DNA from: Candidatus Villigracilis propinquus
GTDB taxonomy: Bacteria; Chloroflexota; Anaerolineae; Anaerolineales; Villigracilaceae
DNA length: 64,000 bases
Direction of reading: 5' to 3'
NCBI GenBank assembly: GCA_016714565.1
Contig: JADKDM010000010.1
Location: 124,001 to 188,000 of the forward strand
Each line of letters starts with the position of its first letter. Within the stretch, counting starts at the first letter, position 1. Position numbers and translations under genes: made by a program. Positions 8,649-17,328 of this stretch are shown here, piece after piece. A model generated the notes under the pieces. That model ran no database searches and was not told where the DNA came from. It saw only the letters and a program-made list of their open reading frames with translations.

Positions 8649-11600
8649 TTATGAGGCGGGGGGTTTTGATAGCTGCGTCAACACATCGAGCAGTTTCGCA
8701 GTCCAGACTTCATCCTTTGCCAGTGTGACCCAATACATGGATTTACCACCGCGAATGCCGTTCGGGAGATCGGACAGGCGCTTCGCTTCCGACCCGTCGG
8801 TTGGTGCGGCGTACTTGAGCAGGATCTGCCCCGCTTCCCAGTTGACCGAAACGAGGCTCGCCTTTTCAGCACGCAATTTAACACGCATTTGATAAAGCAG
8901 GTTTTGAGTCATCTCTGGCATTTGACCAAAGCGGTCACGGAACTCGGACCCGAGCGCGTCCAGTTCAGATTCGTCGCGCAGGTCGGCAATGCGGCGATAG
9001 AGTCGCAGACGCAGGTCTTGATCGGAAATATATTCGGCGGGGATGCCTACCGCGAGAGGCAAATCCACGTTGACAGGCATGGAGAGCGGCAGGTTGAAAG
9101 ATGAATTTTGAAGAATGAAGGATGAAGAAAGATCGATGTCCAGATTATCTTTCATCAGCAAGCGGATGCGGCGAACTGAATCGGCGAGCATCCTTGTATA
9201 AAGATGAAACCCGACCGATTGAATATATCCGTGCTGGCGTGTGCCGAGCAATTCACCCGCGCCACGAATTTCAAGATCGCGCATAGCAATGGAATAGCCT
9301 GCACCGAGTTGTGTGTTTTCAGCGATTACTTCAAGCCTTTGTTGGCCGTCCTGCGTGGGTGACATTTTGTTGTGGCGGAAGAAATACGCATACGCGCGCA
9401 TCGCGCCGCGTCCGACACGTCCACGCAGCTGATAGAGCTGGGCAAGGCCAAACGTATCGGCGCGGTCAACGATGAGCGTGTTCGCGTTGGGGATATCCAA
9501 ACCGGATTCGATGATGGTGGTGCAAAGCAGAATATCGATCTCGCCCATATTGAAGCGATGCATCACGCTGGCAAGTTGCCCTTCCGCCATTTGCCCGTGA
9601 CCAATATCCACGCGTGCCTCAGGGACAAGTTTGTTGAGATGGGCTTTCATTGCTTCAATCGTGTTAACACGATTATGGACGAAGAATATCTGTCCACCGC
9701 GTTCGAGTTCGCGCAAGATGGATTGACGAACCAAACGGGGAGAATACGGCCCAACATGCGTAATGATCGGCAGGCGTTCTTCGGGCGGCGTATTCAAGTT
9801 GGATATATCGCGCACACCAGTTAGTGCCATGTACAACGTGCGCGGAATCGGTGTGGCGGTGAGAGTCAACACATCCACTTCGGTGCGGAGCTTTTTGAGG
9901 TGTTCCTTGTGCGTAACGCCGAAGCGCTGCTCTTCGTCAATGACAACCAAACCGAGGTCTTTGAAAACCACATCCGCTGAAATCAAGCGATGTGTGCCGA
10001 TGATAATGTCTACTTCACCAATGGCGAGTTTGTATAAAATTTCTGTCTGCTCGCGGGGCGTGCGGAAACGCGAAAGCATTTCCACTTTGACGGGGAATGC
10101 GGCAAGGCGTTGGGAGAAGGTTTCAAAGTGCTGCTGTGCCAAGACCGTGGTTGGAACAAGAATCGCGGCCTGCCTGCCGCTCATTACGGCTTTGAATGCG
10201 GCACGCAAAGCGACCTCCGTTTTTCCATAGCCCACATCACCACATAGCAAACGATCCATCGGGCGGGCGCGCTCCATATCACGTTTGATGTCGGCAATCG
10301 CGCGCTTTTGATCTTCGGTTTCCACATACGGGAAACTATCTTCCAGTTCCTTTTGCCATTGGGTATCTTCGGCAAATGAAAATCCCTGCACCACTTGACG
10401 GCGTGCGTACAGGTCAAGCAGATCTTCCGCCACTTTTTGCACGGCTTCTTTGACGCGGGACTTCGTCTCTGCCCAAGCCTGCCCGCCAAGGTTATCGAGA
10501 GATGGCTTGCCGCCATCCGCGCCGACGTAACGCGTGAGCCTGTCCGCTTGATGGACGGGGACGTAGAGAATGTCACCGCGATCATATTCAACAGTGAGAT
10601 ACTCCCGTTCGTGGCCGTCCAACTGTCGCTGGATGAGACCGGCGAAGCGTCCAATACCGTGATCCACGTGGACGACATAATCCCCTACTTGCAAGTCCGC
10701 GTACAGCATCTCTGGCGTATCTGCAATCTGCCGTTGGCGCGTACGGGGCTGCGGACGTTCCCATCCGAATATTTCGGAGTCGGTGATCAAGTGAGCAGGG
10801 GCTAAGGAATTAGGGATTAGGGTGAAGCCTTCGGAAAGGGAAGCTTCAATAAATTCCAAATTTTTGAAATCGGAATCGGGATAATGCTCGTTCCACATTT
10901 CGTGCAGGCGCGGCGATTGGCGCGAAACAATAAAAACCGGTTCGCCATTCTCAACGATCGGCGCAAGGTAATCAATGAAAGGCTTGAGCCTGCCGCCAAA
11001 TCTTTCGTCGTGACCAAAGCACGAAGAAAGTTCAAGCGCATCTTCATGCTCAGTGGAATGCCCCAACTCAAGAAATAAAAATTCACTCAGGCTGTCGTTC
11101 AATTCCGACCACGGCAAATATGGCACGGGAAAATCAGCAGAAAGCGTTTGCTCTTCAATGCTCTCGCGCCTGAACTTAAGCGCCTGTTCCTCGATCTCAT
11201 TCGCCATCGCTTCGATCAAACTGACATCGTCCACGACCACAACCGTTTTCTGCGGGAGATAATCAAGCAAAGAAGCAGGCTGCGGGTGAAGCAGCGGAAT
11301 GTGAAATTCTGAAAGCTGAATTGCGTCATCTGTTGTCTCAGCCAAAAACTCGCGGGCTGGCGTGATAAGAATGTTCTCCAGTTTTTCGAGCGTACGCTGT
11401 GTGGCAGGGTCAAAGCTGCGGATGGTTTCGATCTCGTCGCCAAAGAAATCGAGGCGCACGGGATTCATTTCTATCGAAGGCCAGACGTCGAGTAAACCTC
11501 CGCGATGGGAGAACTGCCCCGGCTCGAGGACAGTGTTCACACGCTGATAACCGATCCTCGTCCATTCACGGATCAGACTATCGGGTTGAATGCTCTGGTT

Positions 11601-12053
11601 TACTGACAGTTTTTTACACGCTTTGAGAAAGTCCCGCCGCGGCAGGGTGCGCGTCATCAACGATCTCGCAGATGCGACAATAACGGGCGGCGTCTCCGGT
11701 TTTTTTGCGAATGGCAAATAGTAATTGGAGAGCGCAGTGAGCACCAGCAAACGTTCGCGGCGGGTTGTCACGCCCCACGCAGCTTCTTCATAGAAAAGTG
11801 GATTCGGCTCCGCAAACAAATAGCGCGGAGACTTTGTCCAAAAGCCAAGTTCATCGAACAAGGCCAGCGCATGGTCGGCGCGGTCTGTGATGAGCAGGAC
11901 GGGCTGGCTCAAATCCGCATGCAGAGAGGCGAGGACTGGCAAGCGGGCAGAGCGCGGCAGTCCCAACCCTGAGGCGGGTTTGCCAGCGTTGAGCTGAGTC
12001 AACAGTTGCTGATACGAGGAAAGCGAACTGATGTGTGAAAGAAGAGGTTGCAT
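8649..12053 (-). CDS. mfd: Transcription-repair coupling factor
   Basis: Mfd removes RNA polymerase stalled at lesions and recruits UvrA. The 1134-residue protein shows the full layout: UvrB-like N-terminal region, CarD-like RNA-polymerase-interacting domain (VGDYVVHVDHGIGRF near residue 470), RecG-like motor with GDVGYGKTE near 602, DEEQRFGV near 703 and TATPIPRTLYM, then a C-terminal domain. Near residues 970-985 the protein carries an unusual SSSFILQNSSFN segment encoded by a TTCATCCTTC-type repeat (9093-9130), probably a translated repeat insertion. No strong Shine-Dalgarno precedes the ATG. pth follows upstream on the same strand. Confidence 0.96.
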   Translation of the reverse strand: MQPLLSHISSLSSYQQLLTQLNAGKPASGLGLPRSARLPVLASLHADLSQPVLLITDRADHALALFDELGFWTKSPRYLFAEPNPLFYEEAAWGVTTRRERLLVLTALSNYYLPFAKKPETPPVIVASARSLMTRTLPRRDFLKACKKLSVNQSIQPDSLIREWTRIGYQRVNTVLEPGQFSHRGGLLDVWPSIEMNPVRLDFFGDEIETIRSFDPATQRTLEKLENILITPAREFLAETTDDAIQLSEFHIPLLHPQPASLLDYLPQKTVVVVDDVSLIEAMANEIEEQALKFRRESIEEQTLSADFPVPYLPWSELNDSLSEFLFLELGHSTEHEDALELSSCFGHDERFGGRLKPFIDYLAPIVENGEPVFIVSRQSPRLHEMWNEHYPDSDFKNLEFIEASLSEGFTLIPNSLAPAHLITDSEIFGWERPQPRTRQRQIADTPEMLYADLQVGDYVVHVDHGIGRFAGLIQRQLDGHEREYLTVEYDRGDILYVPVHQADRLTRYVGADGGKPSLDNLGGQAWAETKSRVKEAVQKVAEDLLDLYARRQVVQGFSFAEDTQWQKELEDSFPYVETEDQKRAIADIKRDMERARPMDRLLCGDVGYGKTEVALRAAFKAVMSGRQAAILVPTTVLAQQHFETFSQRLAAFPVKVEMLSRFRTPREQTEILYKLAIGEVDIIIGTHRLISADVVFKDLGLVVIDEEQRFGVTHKEHLKKLRTEVDVLTLTATPIPRTLYMALTGVRDISNLNTPPEERLPIITHVGPYSPRLVRQSILRELERGGQIFFVHNRVNTIEAMKAHLNKLVPEARVDIGHGQMAEGQLASVMHRFNMGEIDILLCTTIIESGLDIPNANTLIVDRADTFGLAQLYQLRGRVGRGAMRAYAYFFRHNKMSPTQDGQQRLEVIAENTQLGAGYSIAMRDLEIRGAGELLGTRQHGYIQSVGFHLYTRMLADSVRRIRLLMKDNLDIDLSSSFILQNSSFNLPLSMPVNVDLPLAVGIPAEYISDQDLRLRLYRRIADLRDESELDALGSEFRDRFGQMPEMTQNLLYQMRVKLRAEKASLVSVNWEAGQILLKYAAPTDGSEAKRLSDLPNGIRGGKSMYWVTLAKDEVWTAKLLDVLTQLSKPPAS
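9093..9130. repeat. Short tandem repeat inside mfd
   Basis: On the coding strand this stretch reads as iterated TTCATCCTTCATTCTTC units. It encodes a low-complexity Ser/Phe/Asn segment between conserved parts of Mfd, which suggests a repeat that expanded or inserted in frame. Confidence 0.45.
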
Positions 12054-12126
12054 GGGCTTTGGAAGAAAGAGGGAAAGGAGAAAGAGAAAGTGTTTATGTT
12101 ACCTTCCACTGTCTACTTATTACTCG

Positions 12127-12708
12127 CTACTTACTCACATCTCCATTGAATTGATTCATGGCTTTGTTCAAGCCGTGGGTCACGAAGGTCAGGGCAGCAT
12201 CAACTCCGTGGTCTAGAACTTCGGGGAGAAGTTTCATGTCGTCTTTGGAGAAGTCCTGCAGGACGTAATCTTTTGCGTCCATGCGGCCAGGGGGACGGCC
12301 AATACCGAGGCGCAGGCGTGGGAAGTCCTTTGTGCCGAGCTGTTCTATTGTGGACGCCATGCCGCGCTGTCCGCCTGGCCCGCCAGTGGGACGGATACGA
12401 ATGGTGCCAAGGGGAATGTCCAGATCGTCATGAGCGATAAGCAGGTTCTCGAAGGGAATCTTGTAGAAGTGCAACAGTCCCTGCACGGATTGACCCGAGA
12501 GATTCATGAAGGTCTGCGGCTTGGCGAGAATGATCTTCCGCTCTTCGTACAGCGCAGAAATGACAATGGCTTTGGATTGCAGTCTCATCCCACGCGCATT
12601 CAAGCGCACGGCGATGTGGTCAATGAGCATGAAGCCAATGTTGTGGCGAGTGTCTTTATATTCGCGGCCGGGGTTGCCGAGGCCGATGATGAGGTAGGTG
12701 TCGGGCAT
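12127..12708 (-). CDS. pth: Peptidyl-tRNA hydrolase
   Basis: Pth recycles tRNA by cleaving prematurely released peptidyl-tRNA. The 193-residue protein starts MPDTYLIIGLGNPG; the catalytic His is seen in DTRHNIGF and the conserved Asp in AHDDLD. The frame is open further upstream to 12819, but that extension is Ser-rich low-complexity sequence containing a translated ACTGAT-type repeat, and it overlaps the neighbouring gene. The ATG at 12708 is therefore chosen. The gene is just upstream of mfd on the same strand (73-nt gap) and could be cotranscribed with it. Confidence 0.95.
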   Translation of the reverse strand: MPDTYLIIGLGNPGREYKDTRHNIGFMLIDHIAVRLNARGMRLQSKAIVISALYEERKIILAKPQTFMNLSGQSVQGLLHFYKIPFENLLIAHDDLDIPLGTIRIRPTGGPGGQRGMASTIEQLGTKDFPRLRLGIGRPPGRMDAKDYVLQDFSKDDMKLLPEVLDHGVDAALTFVTHGLNKAMNQFNGDVSK

Positions 12709-12745
12709 GGGTCTGTTCCAGTTATCAGTGATTAGTAAACAGTAG

Positions 12746-13342
12746 TCAGTTTTTACGGAGGCGGAGGATGAGGGAGAAGAAGATAAATAAGACAAGGACA
12801 ATGAGTGCGCCACGGCCAAAAGTGGAATAGATAGATGAAGTCGTGACCGAAGCAGGGTTTACAGGCAAAGGTGTGGATGATGGGAAGGTAATTATGGCTG
12901 TGGATGTTGGCTGGTTTAACGCAGATAATGGGGTTGCAGCGCTGAATTGAGGAAGTGCGGTTTCCGTGGGAACAAATTGGGTTGGCGCAGGTGTGTCGTT
13001 ACGGAGTTTTAGGTCTGAAACGATGGCATCCTGAAATGTGCCATCCGCAAGGAAAACACGCAAGCGCAGGGTGTAATCGCCGTCGGTCAGGGAGGTCGTG
13101 TCCCAGACGGCGAGGGTGGAGTCCGTTGCGGGCTGAGGGAATGTCTGAATGGTGAACCAGTTGTCAGCGGAGTCCGAAGCGGCATATTTGAAGGCCAGTT
13201 CCGCCGAGGCGAAGTTCGGCCCGGTCATGTTGCCAGCGATCTGCACCTGTCCACGCAATTCATCCCCCGTTTGAGGGGAGGAAATGGCAGCGGACGGGTC
13301 CTGAATCAAAAAAAGCAGGAAAGCGAAAAACAACTTTAACAT
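12746..13342 (-). CDS. Secreted or membrane-anchored Ig-like domain protein
   Basis: This protein has an N-terminal signal-like hydrophobic stretch, a beta-rich domain (about residues 20-110) resembling bacterial Ig-like folds (SPQTGDELRGQVQIAGN), a Thr/Ser/Pro-rich linker and a C-terminal membrane helix ending in RLRKN. The domain is therefore probably outside the cell on a flexible stalk, held by the C-terminal anchor. I take the ATG at 13342 (MLKLFFAFLL, 198 residues) because the signal peptide starts cleanly there; an ATG at 13363 would add seven residues. Neither has a clear Shine-Dalgarno. It is close upstream of pth on the same strand. Confidence 0.65.
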   Translation of the reverse strand: MLKLFFAFLLFLIQDPSAAISSPQTGDELRGQVQIAGNMTGPNFASAELAFKYAASDSADNWFTIQTFPQPATDSTLAVWDTTSLTDGDYTLRLRVFLADGTFQDAIVSDLKLRNDTPAPTQFVPTETALPQFSAATPLSALNQPTSTAIITFPSSTPLPVNPASVTTSSIYSTFGRGALIVLVLFIFFSLILRLRKN

Positions 13343-13408
13343 GGCAACCGTTGAGTCTAACATGAAGGAAAAGCGCGGTCAAATATGTTGGGAGATTGCC
13401 GCGTCGGT

Positions 13409-13435
13409 AAGAACAAGAACCCTCCTCGCAATAAC
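13409..13435. repeat. Dispersed repeat fragment
   Basis: The stretch ACCCTCCTCGCAA and its flanks match 39669-39692 closely (AAGAACA, CCCTCCTCGCAA, then a variable AC), indicating two degenerate copies of one intergenic repeat. Confidence 0.5.
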
Positions 13436-13548
13436 CTATCGAGATTGAAACGCGAAGGCAATTCTCGATTGTTTCTTTTTCTGGTAAACTCTAGCCGTTC
13501 AATCACATTTATGGCGGGGCAACCCCGCTTCCCTTAGGAGACTGAGTT

Positions 13549-13923
13549 ATGGCACAATCCCGCTCTGACCAAATGGTGGAACGCCTTCGCAACATGCAGG
13601 CCGCCGCACCAGACATTGAAGCCTCGGCCGTTGTTTCGGTGGATGGTTTAATCATGGCCTCCGCCTTGCAACAAGGCGTGGAAGAAGATCGTGTCTCTGC
13701 CATGTCTGCGGCCATGCTCAGCCTTGGCGAACGCATTTCCGGCGAACTCGGCCGCGGCGGACTGGAACAGGTTTACATCAAAGGAGACAAGGGCTCCATT
13801 GTGTTGACGGCTATCGGTGATGAAGCAGTGTTGACTGCGATGTCTCGTCAGGATGGGAAGCTCGGCATGATCTTCCTTGAGATGCGGCGCGCGGCTGAAG
13901 ACCTCGTAAAATTGGTCGGATGA
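13549..13923 (+). CDS. Roadblock/LC7 domain protein
   Basis: This 124-residue protein consists of one roadblock/LC7 domain, an alpha-beta fold that dimerises. Known bacterial members include MglB-type regulators of small Ras-like GTPases. The core ASAVVSVDGLIMASAL and GERISGELGRGGLEQVYIKG segments fit the family. The Shine-Dalgarno AGGAG lies upstream of the ATG. No MglA-type GTPase is adjacent, so the partner is unknown. It is followed by a terminator and then pyrG. Confidence 0.88.
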   Translation: MAQSRSDQMVERLRNMQAAAPDIEASAVVSVDGLIMASALQQGVEEDRVSAMSAAMLSLGERISGELGRGGLEQVYIKGDKGSIVLTAIGDEAVLTAMSRQDGKLGMIFLEMRRAAEDLVKLVG

Positions 13924-13963
13924 GTAAGATACGATATTCACCACTAATAAGTAAGTAACCCCA

Positions 13964-13992
13964 AATGGGGAGGGCTTAAAGCCCTCCCCATT
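13964..13992 (+). terminator. Intrinsic terminator after roadblock gene
   Basis: A 12-bp GC-rich perfect stem with a very short loop is followed by a T/C-rich run (TTCTCTTTG). It separates the roadblock gene from pyrG. Confidence 0.75.
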
Positions 13993-14107
13993 CTCTTTGT
14001 CAATTACACAGCCCTTCGACTGCATTCCTCGACGAACACTCGTCACTCCGCTCACATCGTCCCGATGTACTTGCGGGAGGGCGAAGTATCTTAGAAAGGA
14101 TTCTTAA

Positions 14108-15718
14108 ATGACTACAAAATATTTATTTTTCACTGGCGGCGTTGTTTCATCGGTTGGTAAGGGTGTGACCGCCGCAGCAATGGGACTGTTGCTCAAGGAG
14201 CGCGGTTTCAAGGTTGCCGTTCAAAAGCTGGATCCGTACATCAATGTGGACCCGGGCACGATGTCACCGTATCAACACGGTGAAGTGTACGTGCTGGATG
14301 ACGGCGCAGAAACCGATCTGGATCTTGGTCACTACGAAAGATTCATTGACAACCGCCTGAGCCGGGTAAGCAATTTCACCACGGGACAGGTCTACGCAGA
14401 GATCATCGCAAATGAACGGCGTGGTGATTATCTCGGCGGGACGATCCAGGTCATTCCGCACATCACCAACGAGATCAAACGCAGGATCGGCTTGGTCGGC
14501 AAGGAAACCGGCGCGGACATTGTCATTCTCGAAGTCGGTGGGACGGTCGGTGATATCGAGTCACAGCCTTTTCTTGAAGCGCTGCGCCAACTCCGCAATG
14601 AGGTGGGACGCGAGAATTGTCTCTTCGTGCATGTGACCTGGCTTCCCACCATCGGCGCAACGGGCGAGATCAAGACCAAGCCTACGCAGCATTCTGTGGC
14701 AGCACTGCGTTCCATCGGTATCTCGCCAAACATCATCATCGCGCGCGCAGATGCAAATGTGGATAAGAGCCTGTGCGAAAAGATCGCGCTCTTCTGCGAT
14801 GTGGAAAAAGATTCAGTCATCCCCATGAAGACCGCGGAAGTGTTGTACGAAGTGCCATTGCTGTTGGAAAACCTTGGCGTGGGCGAATTGATGCTCGGCA
14901 AACTTGGGTTGAAATCCACCCGCAAGCCCAACATGGAGCCATGGAAGAAACTTGTGGAAGAAGTCCGCAAGCCGAAACCAACGGTCAAAGTGGCGCTCGT
15001 CGGCAAGTATGTTGAATTGCAGGATGCGTACATGTCCGTCCGCGAGGCGCTCAAACATGCGGGGCTTGCGAACGGCGTAGAAGTTGAGATCGACTGGGTA
15101 CACTCGGCAGATCTTGAAAAAGACAAGGGCTGGGATGTTGTTAAAGAGGCAGATGCGATCCTCGTCCCTGGCGGGTTCGGTTCGCGCGGTATTGAGGGCA
15201 AGATCCTGGCAGCACGTTACGCGCGTGAAAACAAAATCCCATATCTTGGCTTGTGTTTGGGAATGCAAGTGATGTGCATAGACTTTGCCCGCCACGTTCT
15301 CGACCTTGAAGAAGCCAACTCCTCTGAATTTGACCGCAGCACCGAGCATCCGGTCATTGACCTGATGCACGACCAGCGTTCCATCACAGACATGGGTGGA
15401 ACCATGCGCCTCGGACTGTACCCGTGCCTGCTTCAAAAAGGGACGAAGGCTGCCGCCGCCTATGCTGTTCCCAACGTGGACGAGAGGCATCGTCACCGCT
15501 TTGAGTTCAACAATTCATATCGGGAACAATTTGAAAAAGCGGGCATGGTTTTCTCAGGCCTTTCCCCCGATGGACGTTTGGTGGAGATCGTTGAACTGGC
15601 TGATCATCCGTACATGGTGGCGAGTCAATTCCACCCTGAATTCTTGTCCCGCCCGATGAGACCGCATCCGTTGTTTGTAGGGTTGACCAAGGCCGCGAAG
15701 GAACGGACGAAGAAGTAA
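14108..15718 (+). CDS. pyrG: CTP synthase
   Basis: PyrG aminates UTP to CTP using ATP and glutamine. The 536-residue protein has the N-terminal synthetase domain (KYLFFTGGVVSSVGKG, ATP-binding loop) and a C-terminal class I glutamine amidotransferase. The amidotransferase nucleophile Cys is in GLCLGMQ and its His/Glu pair is in FHPEF. The start has AAAGGA seven nt upstream. It is monocistronic here. About 100 nt of sequence between the preceding terminator and the start contains a CCCTTCGAC-type palindromic repeat fragment. Confidence 0.98.
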   Translation: MTTKYLFFTGGVVSSVGKGVTAAAMGLLLKERGFKVAVQKLDPYINVDPGTMSPYQHGEVYVLDDGAETDLDLGHYERFIDNRLSRVSNFTTGQVYAEIIANERRGDYLGGTIQVIPHITNEIKRRIGLVGKETGADIVILEVGGTVGDIESQPFLEALRQLRNEVGRENCLFVHVTWLPTIGATGEIKTKPTQHSVAALRSIGISPNIIIARADANVDKSLCEKIALFCDVEKDSVIPMKTAEVLYEVPLLLENLGVGELMLGKLGLKSTRKPNMEPWKKLVEEVRKPKPTVKVALVGKYVELQDAYMSVREALKHAGLANGVEVEIDWVHSADLEKDKGWDVVKEADAILVPGGFGSRGIEGKILAARYARENKIPYLGLCLGMQVMCIDFARHVLDLEEANSSEFDRSTEHPVIDLMHDQRSITDMGGTMRLGLYPCLLQKGTKAAAAYAVPNVDERHRHRFEFNNSYREQFEKAGMVFSGLSPDGRLVEIVELADHPYMVASQFHPEFLSRPMRPHPLFVGLTKAAKERTKK

Positions 15719-15838
15719 AAAGTGATCTGATCCGTGGTTAATAAAAATTCAGAGAGTGGCAAATAAAAAGATCTGTAGACACCGTGTGCTCTGTGACAAA
15801 GGTTTCTAGTCCGTTCTTTTAGATACTCTCAAACGAGA

Positions 15839-16144
15839 TCAAACTGCTAACGGAAAATTTCCAAGCCTCATTGACCCACGCTTAAACTTCGGTGCGCGGC
15901 GAAGTTCGCCGCGCACCTCCATATCCTGCCGCACAACCGTGTAATACCATTTCACGGGGTCATCAAAAACATCCTGCAGCTGAGCCTCCACCATTTCACC
16001 AAGCTGCTTAAACGTCATCGGCCCATACTCAAGCAGATTTTCCAGAATCGCCTCGCGCACAACATCGTATTTGGCCTTCTGAATATGCACGCTATGCTGC
16101 ATCGGGTCGGGGTTAATCGCAACCAAAAAGTCATCCGCATTCAT
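15839..16144 (-). CDS. Small protein of unknown function
   Basis: This is a 101-residue soluble basic protein without signal or membrane segments. The central part (KYDVVREAILENLLEYGPMTFKQLGEMV) looks like a winged-helix or helix-turn-helix fold, and the C-terminal part has a YYTVVRQDMEVRGEL strand-like segment. A DNA-binding role is possible but unproven. AGGTG upstream supports the ATG at 16144. It lies 7 nt downstream of the VOC gene on the same strand and is probably cotranscribed with it. Confidence 0.75.
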   Translation of the reverse strand: MNADDFLVAINPDPMQHSVHIQKAKYDVVREAILENLLEYGPMTFKQLGEMVEAQLQDVFDDPVKWYYTVVRQDMEVRGELRRAPKFKRGSMRLGNFPLAV

Positions 16145-16151
16145 GGCACAC

Positions 16152-16523
16152 CTAATTATTTGCTGGATTCAGACTGGTATACAAAGCAAGCACATTCCCG
16201 GTCGGGTCCTGAAAGACGCCATACCAACCCATCCCCGATATCTCAACTTTTTGATGCAGCACCTTGCCGCCAAGCTTTTCCACTTTTTTCAGGTCAGCTT
16301 CAATGTCGTCACTGGCAATATAGACAAGCACCTGACCAGCAGGGTTCTCCTCTGAAACCAGCGGAAAGCCCCCGTACTCATCACCATCACCCGCCTCCCA
16401 CATCGTATAGTTCATTTCAGGCACAGGTTGTATCTTCCAGCCAAACAACTCGGCATAGAACGCGCCTGCGGCCTCCGTATTTGCGGCAGGGATTTCAACG
16501 TGAACAATATTCCTTTTTGACAT
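16152..16523 (-). CDS. VOC (glyoxalase/bleomycin resistance) family protein
   Basis: This 123-residue single VOC module shows the typical paired beta-alpha-beta layout: VHVEIPAANTEAAGAFYAELFGW at the N-terminus and a second half ending in GVFQDPTGNVLALY. VOC proteins include glyoxalases, dioxygenases and resistance proteins; this subgroup resembles small predicted lactoylglutathione-lyase-like proteins whose substrates are unknown. The second of two adjacent ATGs (16523) is chosen because AAGGAG lies 6 nt upstream of it. It precedes the small unknown gene in a likely two-gene unit. Confidence 0.88.
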   Translation of the reverse strand: MSKRNIVHVEIPAANTEAAGAFYAELFGWKIQPVPEMNYTMWEAGDGDEYGGFPLVSEENPAGQVLVYIASDDIEADLKKVEKLGGKVLHQKVEISGMGWYGVFQDPTGNVLALYTSLNPANN

Positions 16524-16713
16524 CATATTCTCCTTAAGCTGGGTAAAATAAAGATGTTTCATTTTAGAACATATTTTCAGTAATTTCAAGCGCCAGATAT
16601 GGGCACTATTTTCGCAGAACCACCAGATGTACCTACACCTATACACGCCTCATTCCGGACCGTTCACCAGACCTGCCGACCAGGGTATTATCTCAACATT
16701 GACAGTTTTCCAA

Positions 16714-16740
16714 CAAAAAAGCCCTGCACCATTGCAGGGC
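16714..16740 (-). terminator. Terminator of the PilZ gene
   Basis: On the minus strand an 8-bp perfect GC-rich stem (16740-16733 with 16728-16721) is followed by seven bases of T-rich sequence. It lies 20 nt after the stop of the PilZ gene. Confidence 0.85.
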
Positions 16741-16759
16741 TTCGAACGCAACCACACTT

Positions 16760-17101
16760 TTACGAACCGAACTTCGCCATGATACGAAGGAAAATATCCT
16801 TATCTTCAGGCATGATCTCAGTCAATTCAAATCCCACATGAAATAAGTTGGGCTGGATATTGTCAATTTTGCACCATTTGGAACGGGCAATAAAAACAAT
16901 ATAAGGCATGTTCCCCAGATCAGGCGTCAATTCGACGCGCATATAAAAATCCTTATTAATAGGCAGGGGACCTACTGTTTCCAATCTCAGCCCGATCGCA
17001 CTAACCTCCACCATGTGACCAAGGATCTCTCCCGTATCATCATTCAAAACCCGCATATAGAATGAAAAATTCTTACGTGGAACTGTCCGTTTTTCAGCCA
17101 T
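16760..17101 (-). CDS. PilZ domain protein
   Basis: This 113-residue protein is a lone PilZ domain, a c-di-GMP-binding beta barrel. The RxxxR motif is present as RTVPR at the N-terminus; the second motif reads EVSAIG, with Glu in place of the usual Asp/Asn of (D/N)xSxxG. Binding is plausible but should not be assumed. GAGG upstream supports the ATG. No diguanylate cyclase or phosphodiesterase is in the window. Stand-alone PilZ proteins usually act as adaptors for motility or envelope machinery. Confidence 0.85.
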   Translation of the reverse strand: MAEKRTVPRKNFSFYMRVLNDDTGEILGHMVEVSAIGLRLETVGPLPINKDFYMRVELTPDLGNMPYIVFIARSKWCKIDNIQPNLFHVGFELTEIMPEDKDIFLRIMAKFGS

Positions 17102-17328
17102 ATTACCTCAGCTTTCACAAATTGAAAATCCACTTGCCTAATTATACTTTTTATTTTCGTTTCCTTTGGCAAATGCACAAATGAAATGAAAAAGCAATAA
17201 CAAAAATTACCTTCCGCGCGAGTGGAACATCCCAACTTCCAAATTCGTCTAAAAAAGCAGATTTCAACGCAAGGCCGCTTGACACCAATCTCGTCAGGGG
17301 GCATACTCGTCTTTGGAAGGCAGGTAAC

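Noticed and set aside
12709..12819. 37-codon N-terminal extension of Pth
   Set aside because: Low-complexity Ser-rich sequence with translated short repeats; Pth homologues start at the chosen Met.
14428..15201. Antisense Ser-rich frame in pyrG
   Set aside because: Shadow of a conserved gene; no independent support.
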